This document shows, in pieces, positions 54,379 to 61,762 of a DNA stretch of 64,000 nucleotides. Under the pieces are notes generated by a model that saw only the letters and a list, made by a program, of their open reading frames with translations, did no database searches and was not told where the DNA came from. The position numbers and the translations under genes were made by a program. Source of the stretch: JAGQIB01 sp041393395 (GTDB lineage Bacteria; ARS69); NCBI GenBank assembly GCA_041393395.1, contig JAWKKG010000007.1, forward strand, positions 248,001 through 312,000, given 5' to 3'. The stretch's first letter is position 1. Each line of letters starts with the position of its first letter.

Positions 54379-55553
54379 TGAGGAGTCTCCTGTGGTTCGG
54401 CCTGGCGGCGACGCTCGGCCTCACGGTGGCCGCGGTGGCGGCCGAGCGGCCCGAGAAGGAGGGCGGCTACCGCTTCTCCACGGACCTCTCGCTCGGCGGT
54501 CCGGACGCGTCGGACGACGCCTCGTTCTACGAGAAGTTCGGACCGGTGGCGCTCGGCGCCGACGCGAGCGGCCGGATGTACGTTCTCGACAACGGCAACG
54601 CCCGGGTGCAGGTCTTCTCGCCGCAGGGCAAGTTCGTGGCGACCCACGGCGCCGAAGGCGACGGCCCCGGCGAGTTCCGCATCCCGTCGCGCCTCGCGGT
54701 GAACGCCGGCGGGGAGTACGCCGTCTACGACCTCGGACAGGGACGCGTGTCGGTGTTCGCTCCGGACGGAAAGCTCCGCTGGGACCTCCTCGCGCCGACG
54801 TCGGTCGCGGACCTGGCGCTCGCGGACGACGGTCGCCTGTTCGTGGGCTACGACGAGTACGGCCCGGCGCAGGTCGAGGTCTACGGCCGCGACGGCAAGC
54901 TCGCCTGGAGCGCCGGTCCGGGCAGCAAGGCGCCGGGCCGTGTGATCAAGCTCGAGATCGGCGTCCAGACGCTCGCGCCGCGACTCGCGATGAACGGAGC
55001 GAACGCGTTCGTGCGCGCGCCCAAGGGCGACTACGATCTGGAGCTCTGGACCAAGGGGCAGGCGCAGCCGGTGCGGTGGACGCGTCCGCTCGAGCGGCGA
55101 GCCTTCACGGCGGAGGAGCTCGCGCCGCCGAAGAACGACGACGACGGGGAGGGCGGCCCGGAAGTCATCATGATTCGTCGCTCCGGTCCGGGCGGGGACG
55201 ACGGCGGCGGCGGGGGAGGCACGGAGGACGTGGAGGCGTGGGCGGACCATGACGCCGGTGAGATCTCGCTCGATCCCGAGTCGTTGAAGCAGTTCATGCC
55301 CACGCACCACGCGGCGACGCGCGGCGTTCTCGCGTGGAAGGACGGTCGAGTGTGGGTGCTCACGAGCGAGCTCGCGCGGGGCGGCAGCGTGGTGGACGAG
55401 TGGTCGAAGGACGGTCGCTGGGTGCGACGTTTCACGTTGCCGGAGGAGGTCGACTGGATCACGCTCGGCGCCGACGGCCGCCTGTACACCGTGACGCACG
55501 ACGAAGACGACTACCCCACCGTGCACCGGGTGGTTCTGTCGTCCGAGGCCTGA
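54375..55553 (+). CDS. Exported NHL/6-bladed propeller protein
   Basis: 392 aa. Signal peptide (SLLWFGLAATLGLTVAAVAA), then NHL-like blades: ALGADASGRMYVLDNGNARV, VFSPQGKFVATHGAEGDGPG (the classical 'GxGPGEF' start of an NHL blade), LAVNAGGEYAVYDLGQGRVS, LALADDGRLFVGYDEYGPAQ and ITLGADGRLYTVTHDEDDYP. A low-complexity acidic and glycine-rich insertion (residues ~255-290) interrupts the propeller. Family resembles the 6-bladed beta-propeller proteins of Bacteroidota. It is coupled to the second pump gene by ATGA overlap and lies before the two-component pair. A sensory or scaffolding role near the pump is possible; function unknown. Confidence 0.78.
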   Translation: MMRSLLWFGLAATLGLTVAAVAAERPEKEGGYRFSTDLSLGGPDASDDASFYEKFGPVALGADASGRMYVLDNGNARVQVFSPQGKFVATHGAEGDGPGEFRIPSRLAVNAGGEYAVYDLGQGRVSVFAPDGKLRWDLLAPTSVADLALADDGRLFVGYDEYGPAQVEVYGRDGKLAWSAGPGSKAPGRVIKLEIGVQTLAPRLAMNGANAFVRAPKGDYDLELWTKGQAQPVRWTRPLERRAFTAEELAPPKNDDDGEGGPEVIMIRRSGPGGDDGGGGGGTEDVEAWADHDAGEISLDPESLKQFMPTHHAATRGVLAWKDGRVWVLTSELARGGSVVDEWSKDGRWVRRFTLPEEVDWITLGADGRLYTVTHDEDDYPTVHRVVLSSEA

Positions 55554-55608
55554 TCGTTCGCGTATGATGCGGGCGGGCCGCCCGGCCCGCCCCGTCCCGA
55601 GGAAGCGC

Positions 55609-57138
55609 ATGACCCTGAAGACCCGTCTCGCCGCGATGATGATCCTGCTGCTGGTCGCCGTGGTGGCGCTCCAGGCGCTGCTCACGCAGCGGGAGCGGCG
55701 CGCCGTGGACGATCGGCTCGGCGAGCTGCGCGACCGGGTCGACGTCTCCACCCGCGCGCTCTCCGACCACACGCGGGAGTGGCTCTCGCGCGGGCCGCCG
55801 CAGTTCTTCCCGGGCGACTCGTCGCAGGTCGAGATGGTGCTGGTGGTCGCGGCCGGCGACTCCACGCGGGAACGTCGCCGGTTCCTCCGCGGCGAAGTGC
55901 CGACCGACGTGGAGGCCCTGCTCGCCGAGCTCGAGCAGGATGCGGAACGGGTCGGCCAGACGCGCGAGCTGATCTGGAACCACGACGTGCGCGTCGTGCG
56001 CGGCGACTCGGCGCTCGCCACGTTGCAGGAGCACCGGTTCACCGCGGCGTCGAACGACACCGGCGACGTCGAGGTCCTGTTCCGTGCGTTCGGCGACTCC
56101 GCGCTCGCCGGGGACGGAGACGACGGGCTGCGCGTGCACGTGAGCGTCCCGGGGCGGCGGGCCAGCACGCTGGAGCTCGTGTTCCCCGTGAGCGACGTCA
56201 CGCGCGAGCTCGAGCGCGGCCGGCGGCGGAGCTGGCTGTGGCTGGCCGGGCTGCTCGGAGTGGGGGCGACGGGTGCCGTGGCGGTGGCGGTCCAGTTCAC
56301 TCGCCCGATCCGCGAGCTCGAGCGCTCGTTCGGCGAGGTGGAGGCCGGCAACCTCGACGTGCACGTCGCGCCACGGCGCGAGGACGAGATCGGCGGCCTC
56401 ACGCGCTCGTTCAACGCGATGGTCGTGCGGCTCCGCGAGTCGCGCCGGTTGGAGACGCGGCTCGCGGAATCCGAGCGCCTCGCGTCGGTGGGGCGGATGG
56501 CGGCCGGCGTCGCGCACGAGGTGCGCAACCCGCTGAATGCGATGCGCCTGACGCTCGAGCAGCTCCGCGTGAAGAACGCGCCGCCCGCGGGCGAGGAGCG
56601 GGAGCGCTTCGATCGCTACGTCGACGTCGTGCAGGGCGAGCTCGGTCGCCTCGAACGTCTCGTGAGCGCGTTCCTCGAGTACTCGCACGCAGGGGAGATC
56701 GCGCGCGAGCAGGTCGACGTCGCCGCCACCGTCCGCGGCACGGTCGACGTCTTCGCGAGCGAGGCGACCGCGCGCGGCGTGACGCTCTCGTGCGACACGG
56801 AGGCCGCGATGGTCGTCGGCGATCCGGAGAGGCTCCGCAACGTGTGGAACAATCTCGTCTCGAACGCCCTGCACGCGACGTCGCCGGGCGGGCGGGTCGA
56901 CGTGCGGGTGGAGCGCGGCGACGCGATCCGCGTGATCGTGGCCGACGACGGCGTGGGGATTCCCGAGGCGGACCAGGCGCGCGTGTTCGAGCCGTTCTGG
57001 TCGGGTCGCCCCGACGGAACCGGTCTCGGGCTCGCTCTCGCGCGCGCGATCGTGGAAGCTCACGACGGTCGCATCGAGCTCGCGTCCGGACCCGGCCGCG
57101 GCACGACGTTCACCGTGATCCTGCCGGAGGCCCCGTGA
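55609..57138 (+). CDS. Membrane-bound sensor histidine kinase
   Basis: 509 aa from the ATG at 55609 (GAGGAAG before it). An ATG 15 codons upstream is also in frame, across a GC-rich hairpin. Helix 1 at about 6-25 and helix 2 at 208-230 bracket a periplasmic sensor domain of about 180 residues with no recognised fold. A HAMP linker follows (TRPIRELERSFGEVEAGNLD), then HisKA with RMAAGVAHEVRNPLNAM (His303). The HATPase domain has N-box VWNNLVSNALHA, G1 VADDGVGIPEAD and G2 GTGLGLALARAIVEAH. It overlaps the regulator gene by 4 bases. It likely senses an envelope or toxic signal and controls the efflux operon upstream. Confidence 0.93.
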   Translation: MTLKTRLAAMMILLLVAVVALQALLTQRERRAVDDRLGELRDRVDVSTRALSDHTREWLSRGPPQFFPGDSSQVEMVLVVAAGDSTRERRRFLRGEVPTDVEALLAELEQDAERVGQTRELIWNHDVRVVRGDSALATLQEHRFTAASNDTGDVEVLFRAFGDSALAGDGDDGLRVHVSVPGRRASTLELVFPVSDVTRELERGRRRSWLWLAGLLGVGATGAVAVAVQFTRPIRELERSFGEVEAGNLDVHVAPRREDEIGGLTRSFNAMVVRLRESRRLETRLAESERLASVGRMAAGVAHEVRNPLNAMRLTLEQLRVKNAPPAGEERERFDRYVDVVQGELGRLERLVSAFLEYSHAGEIAREQVDVAATVRGTVDVFASEATARGVTLSCDTEAAMVVGDPERLRNVWNNLVSNALHATSPGGRVDVRVERGDAIRVIVADDGVGIPEADQARVFEPFWSGRPDGTGLGLALARAIVEAHDGRIELASGPGRGTTFTVILPEAP

Positions 57139-58541
57139 TTCGCATTCTCGTGGTGGACGACGAGGCGGCGCAGCGCCAGATCCTCGGCGAGATCCTGAGG
57201 GACGAGGGCTTCGGGGTCGAGGTGTTCGACTCGCCACGGGCGGTTCTCGCGCGGCTGCAGGGAGACGACCCCGCCGACGTGCTGCTCACGGACCTGCGCA
57301 TGCCGGAGCTCGGCGGCCACGAGCTGCTGCGCGAGGCGCGACGTCTCCAGCCGGGCCTGCTCGTGGTGATGATGACGGCCTACGCCACCGTGGCTTCGGC
57401 GGTCGAGGCCATGAAGGACGGCGCGTTCGACTACCTGCAGAAGCCGTTCACGCGCGACGAGCTCGTGCAGCGCGTGCGGCGCGCGGCCGAGCGTGCCGCC
57501 CTCGCACGCGAGAATCGCGAGCTGCGCGAGCGCCTCCGTTCCGACGTGCGCGAGCGCATCCTCGGTCCCGGCCCGGTGACCCGGCGGCTCGTGGCGATGC
57601 TCGAGAAGCTCGCGATGGCCGGCAGCGACGTGCTCGTCACGGGGGAGAGCGGCACCGGCAAGGAGCTCGCCGCACGCCTTCTCCACGCGGGCAGCGAGCG
57701 GGCGTCCGGCCCGTTCGTCCCCGTGAACTGTGCCGCGATTCCCGAGGCGCTCGCCGAGAGCGAGCTGTTCGGGCACGAGCGTGGTGCATTCACGGGCGCC
57801 ACGGAAGCGCGCGCCGGACGATTCGAGCAGGCGGACGGCGGCACGCTGTTCCTCGACGAGATCGGATCGATGCCGCTCGTGCTCCAGGCGAAGCTGCTGC
57901 GCGTGCTCCAGGACCGGGTGGTGGAGCGGGTGGGCGGCGGTCGACCGCGAAGGGTGGACGTCCGGGTGCTCGCGGCGACGAATCGCGCGCTCCCCACTCT
58001 CGTGGAGGAGGGCACGTTCCGCGACGATCTGTACCACCGCCTGAACGTGCTCGCGGTCGAGCTGCCACCGCTGCGCGAGCGACGGGAGGACGTGCTCCCG
58101 CTCGCGCTCGCGTTCCGGGATCGCGCGGCGGATCGCCTGGGATTGCCGGCGCCCGATTTCTCCCGGGAGCTGATCGCGTTCCTCGAGGCGTATCCGTTTC
58201 CCGGGAACGTGCGCGAGCTCGAGAACCTGGTGGCCCGGCTCGTGGCGCTCTCGGAAGGGGAGACGCTCGACGTGGACGATCTGCCGTCCCCGATGCGGGG
58301 ACAGGGCGCCGGCCCGCGGGCTGCCGCCGTCGTCGAGTGGAACGGCCCGCTCGCGCCGGAGGCGCTGCTCGACGGTGGCCCGGTGTCGTTCGCCGCGATC
58401 GAGGAACGACTGCTGCGCGAGGCGGTGCGGCGCGCGGGGGGGAACCTGAGCGAGGCGGCGCGACTGCTCGGGCTCTCGTACAAGACGATGCGCTACCGCG
58501 CGCGCAAGTTCGGAGTCGGCGGCTCGGGCGGGGGACTCTAG
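57135..58541 (+). CDS. AtoC/NtrC-type sigma-54 activator response regulator
   Basis: 468 aa from a GTG overlapping the kinase stop. Receiver with D8/D9, phospho-acceptor D53 and K103. AAA+ domain with Walker A GESGTGKE (170-177), intact GAFTGA (217-222), Walker B GGTLFLDEIGSM and sensor FRDDLYHRLNVLAVELPPLR. C-terminal Fis-type HTH in GGNLSEAARLLGLSYKTMRYR. This is a complete sigma-54 activator. It is the last gene of a long same-strand run beginning at the RND adaptor, where a sigma-54-like motif lies at 47051, suggesting positive autoregulation (inference). Its stop TAG shares CTAG with the stop of the opposite-strand AddA-like gene. Confidence 0.95.
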   Translation: MIRILVVDDEAAQRQILGEILRDEGFGVEVFDSPRAVLARLQGDDPADVLLTDLRMPELGGHELLREARRLQPGLLVVMMTAYATVASAVEAMKDGAFDYLQKPFTRDELVQRVRRAAERAALARENRELRERLRSDVRERILGPGPVTRRLVAMLEKLAMAGSDVLVTGESGTGKELAARLLHAGSERASGPFVPVNCAAIPEALAESELFGHERGAFTGATEARAGRFEQADGGTLFLDEIGSMPLVLQAKLLRVLQDRVVERVGGGRPRRVDVRVLAATNRALPTLVEEGTFRDDLYHRLNVLAVELPPLRERREDVLPLALAFRDRAADRLGLPAPDFSRELIAFLEAYPFPGNVRELENLVARLVALSEGETLDVDDLPSPMRGQGAGPRAAAVVEWNGPLAPEALLDGGPVSFAAIEERLLREAVRRAGGNLSEAARLLGLSYKTMRYRARKFGVGGSGGGL

Positions 58542-61500
58542 GCCGGGGAGATCTGCTCCGGCGCGAGCGAGAGCACGCCGATCGGGCTCCGGGACAGCAA
58601 CAGGAACCGGACCTCGCGCGGCGCTCGGCCCGTCAGCTGTTCCACCGCGTTCGCGTAGGTCGCCGCCTGGCGCGCGGCCGCCGCCGCCGGGGGATGCCCC
58701 GTCTTCCAGTCGAGGATCACCAGGGCGCCGTCCGGCTCCTCGAGGAGCGCGTCGATCGTGCCCGCGGCCGCGTCGGCCGGCGCGTTCGCGAGCAGGAAGG
58801 GCACCTCGCGGAGGAGTCGTCCGCGCTCGCCGGCCACCGCGGCACGGACCGGCTCGAACGCCGGATCCCGCAGCACGCGCTCCACGAGTTCCACGGCCTC
58901 GCCCACGTGCGCCGCGAGCTCGGGGTGGCGGACGGCCGCCCGGCGCACCGCGGATTCGGCCGAGAGATCCGCTCGCCAGACTTCCAGCGCGGCGTGAACC
59001 AGAGTGCCGAAGTCCTTGGCCTGCTGTTCGTTGGCGGAGTCGCCATCGGGCGCGAGGAAAGAGGGAACGGCGGACGGGACCGGGGCGCCGACCGGGGGCG
59101 GGAACGTTCCCCCCTCCCGGTCGGACGCCTCGACGCGCGGCGTCGGCACCGGGAGCGGCGGCAGATCCCCGGCCCGGAACGTGCCGAGTGCGCCGCCCGG
59201 ATCGGCGGCGACTCCGGCCGGCACACCGATCCGCTCCGGCAGACCGTCCGGCCCGAGGTGGCCGTCCTTCGCGGGAGGCCAGGAGAGAACGAGGTGCTCC
59301 CGCGCGCGGGTCATCGCCACGTACAGCAGCCGGATCTCCTCGGCGGCCTGGCGGTTGCTCTCGAGCACGCGGGCCGCGCGAAACCCCGGCGTCTCGAGCC
59401 CGGCCCCCGCGAGCCGGATTTCGAGGCGACCGGAGTCGCGATCCGGCACGACGTCGGTCGCGGACGACACGCGCCCTGCGAGATCGGCCACGATCACGAT
59501 CGGGAACTCGAGCCCCTTCGCCTTGTGTGTCGTGAGGATGGAGACTCCGCCGAGATCGCCGGGCTCGTCGTCGCCGGGGCCCGGCCGTCCCTCCTCCTGG
59601 GAGCCGAGCCAGCGCACGAACTCCGGCAGGGAATCGAAACCCGCGTCGCCGAGCACGTCCGACGCCTCGAGCAGCAGCTGCAGACTCTCCACGCGCGCGG
59701 CACCGTCCGGTCGGAATCCGAACACGGGCAGCAGCGCGGTGTCCGTGGCGAGGCGCTCGAGAAGCTCGGGGACGGAAAGGACACGCGCGAGCGCGGCGAG
59801 CTCGTCGAGTCGACGTTCGGCGTCGGCGAGCCGCGGCGACGACTCGCCGGGGTCGTCCGCGAAGCGCAGTACGAGATCGTCGTCGGGCAGCGCGAACACG
59901 GGACAGCGGAGCGCGGCGAAGCGCGCGAAGCGACTCGCGGGGTCGAGGATCGACTCGAGCAGGATGCGGAGCGTGCGGATCTCCTCGCGCGCGAAGAAAC
60001 GTCGGCCGCCGGAGAGCGACGCCGGCACGCCGGCGCGTCGCAGCGTCTCGAGCAGGAGATCGCCCCAGGCGACCTTGCGCACCAGCACCGCGATGTCTTC
60101 CGCGCGGGCCGCTCGTTCGCCGAGTCGCCAGGGCGCGGAGCCGTCGAGGCCCAGGATGCGGCGCACGAGTCGCGCGCAGGCGTCGCGCTCGACCGCGGCC
60201 CGGAGGTCGGCGCTCGGCACTCCGTCGGCCGGGAGCCGCGCCGGGTCCGGCAGCAGGAGCGCGGTGCGCGGTGGTCGGCCCGCCGGCGCCTCCACCACGC
60301 GCGCGGCCGAGAAGAGATCGAGCTGCCCCGCGGAAGTTGCGGGCGCCGGTCCCGCGCCCGGACCGTCGTCGGCCGCTCGCGCCGGCACGAGCGGCACGTA
60401 CCGCGCCTGCCAGTCCCCCTCGGGCGGCGGCGTCATCCAGCCGTCGAACACGCGGTTCACGAGATCGAGGATTCGCGGATCGGAGCGGAAGTTCGCCACG
60501 AGATCCGGCGCCTCGCCCTGGGCGGCGAGCCGCGCCTTGGCGCGCTCGTAGAGCTCGATGTCCGCGCGCCGGAACCGGTAGATCGACTGCTTCGGGTCGC
60601 CCACGAGGAACAGTCGGCCGGGAACGACGGGCGAGGCGAGCGGATCGGTCGCCGGCTCGTTCGTGGCGAGGAGAAACGCGATCTCCATCTGCAGCGGATC
60701 CGTGTCCTGCACCTCGTCGAGCAGGATCGCGTCGTAGCGCGACGCGACCCGCTGCCGCACGTCCGGGCGGCGCGTGAGCAGCTCCCGGGTTCGCCACGCG
60801 AGATCCCGGAAATCGAGCAGCCCGCGCGCGCGCTTGAGACTCTCGTAGTGCGCGGCGTACTGGCGCAGGCGTCGCACGAGCTCGTGCATCTCGGCGGCCT
60901 GCCTTCCCTCGAACGCCCGGTTCAGCGCCCGGTCGAGATCCGTGAGGGCCGCGATCACGGCGTCTTTCCGGCCGTGCCAGGCCTCCTTGCGTCCGACGTT
61001 CTTGGCGGTCTTGAATCCGCCGGGCATGCGGCGAGAGAGCAGCAGCCGCTCGCCCGCGGACCCACCGAGCGTGATCGCCATCTCGCCCTCGTTCACGAGG
61101 TCTCGCAGGTGCGTGAACAGCCGGTCGCCCGGATCGGAGCAGAGGGCGAGGAGCGATCGCAGCGATTCCAGCGTTGCCGCGAACACATCGACGAGGACGG
61201 GAGCGCTCGCGGGAACTTCCTCGAGCGCGGGGGCGAGATCGCGGTGTTCGAGCAGCGAGTCGGCGAGGCCGCGCAGTCCCATCGCGCTCGCGCCGAGCGT
61301 GCGGAGTCGTTCCAGCCACACGGCCCCTTCCGGACCGAGGTCGTCGAGGAAGCGCGACCAGGCCTCCTCGCGCAGCGCCACTTCCGCGATCTCGTCGGCG
61401 ATCGCGAAGCCGGGCGGGACATCGGCCGGCAGGGGGAACGACGCGAGGATGCGCTGGCAGAACGCGTCCGTGGTGCCGATGTCGGCGAGGTCGAGGTCGG

Positions 61501-61762
61501 CGAGCGCGCGATCGGCCCACGCCTCGCCGTCGTCGCGCCGGGCCGCCAGGCGCTCCCCGAGGCGGGACACGAGCTCGGCCGCCGCCTTGCGCGTGAACGT
61601 GATCACGGCGAGTCGCGTGACCGGTACTCCCCGCGCGAGGAGCTCCGTCACGCGGTCCACGAGGAGCGTGGTCTTGCCGGTGCCGGCCCCGGCCTCGACC
61701 ACGAACGTCGTGCCGATCCCCTCCACGATCCGTTCGCGCGTCTCCGCGTCGGCCGGTTTCAT
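58538..61762 (-). CDS. UvrD-family helicase-nuclease, AddA-like
   Basis: 1074 aa. Walker A FVVEAGAGTGKTTLLVDRVT at the N-terminus, motif Ia ITFTRKAAAELVSRLGERL, motif II AILLDEVQDTDPLQ, motif III FLVGDPKQSIYRFRRADIEL, motif V SILTTHKAKGLEFPIVIVA and motif VI LLYVAMTRAREHLVLSWP: a complete SF1A helicase. The C-terminal ~160 residues hold a RecB/AddA-type nuclease with GTLVHAALEVW, GTIDALLEEPDGALVILDWK and a late QxxxY-like AATYANAVEQL. With the AddB-like partner at 61759 it would process broken DNA ends for recombination (AddAB/RecBCD role). The ATG overlaps the partner's stop by 4 bases. Confidence 0.92.
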   Translation of the reverse strand: MKPADAETRERIVEGIGTTFVVEAGAGTGKTTLLVDRVTELLARGVPVTRLAVITFTRKAAAELVSRLGERLAARRDDGEAWADRALADLDLADIGTTDAFCQRILASFPLPADVPPGFAIADEIAEVALREEAWSRFLDDLGPEGAVWLERLRTLGASAMGLRGLADSLLEHRDLAPALEEVPASAPVLVDVFAATLESLRSLLALCSDPGDRLFTHLRDLVNEGEMAITLGGSAGERLLLSRRMPGGFKTAKNVGRKEAWHGRKDAVIAALTDLDRALNRAFEGRQAAEMHELVRRLRQYAAHYESLKRARGLLDFRDLAWRTRELLTRRPDVRQRVASRYDAILLDEVQDTDPLQMEIAFLLATNEPATDPLASPVVPGRLFLVGDPKQSIYRFRRADIELYERAKARLAAQGEAPDLVANFRSDPRILDLVNRVFDGWMTPPPEGDWQARYVPLVPARAADDGPGAGPAPATSAGQLDLFSAARVVEAPAGRPPRTALLLPDPARLPADGVPSADLRAAVERDACARLVRRILGLDGSAPWRLGERAARAEDIAVLVRKVAWGDLLLETLRRAGVPASLSGGRRFFAREEIRTLRILLESILDPASRFARFAALRCPVFALPDDDLVLRFADDPGESSPRLADAERRLDELAALARVLSVPELLERLATDTALLPVFGFRPDGAARVESLQLLLEASDVLGDAGFDSLPEFVRWLGSQEEGRPGPGDDEPGDLGGVSILTTHKAKGLEFPIVIVADLAGRVSSATDVVPDRDSGRLEIRLAGAGLETPGFRAARVLESNRQAAEEIRLLYVAMTRAREHLVLSWPPAKDGHLGPDGLPERIGVPAGVAADPGGALGTFRAGDLPPLPVPTPRVEASDREGGTFPPPVGAPVPSAVPSFLAPDGDSANEQQAKDFGTLVHAALEVWRADLSAESAVRRAAVRHPELAAHVGEAVELVERVLRDPAFEPVRAAVAGERGRLLREVPFLLANAPADAAAGTIDALLEEPDGALVILDWKTGHPPAAAAARQAATYANAVEQLTGRAPREVRFLLLSRSPIGVLSLAPEQISPA

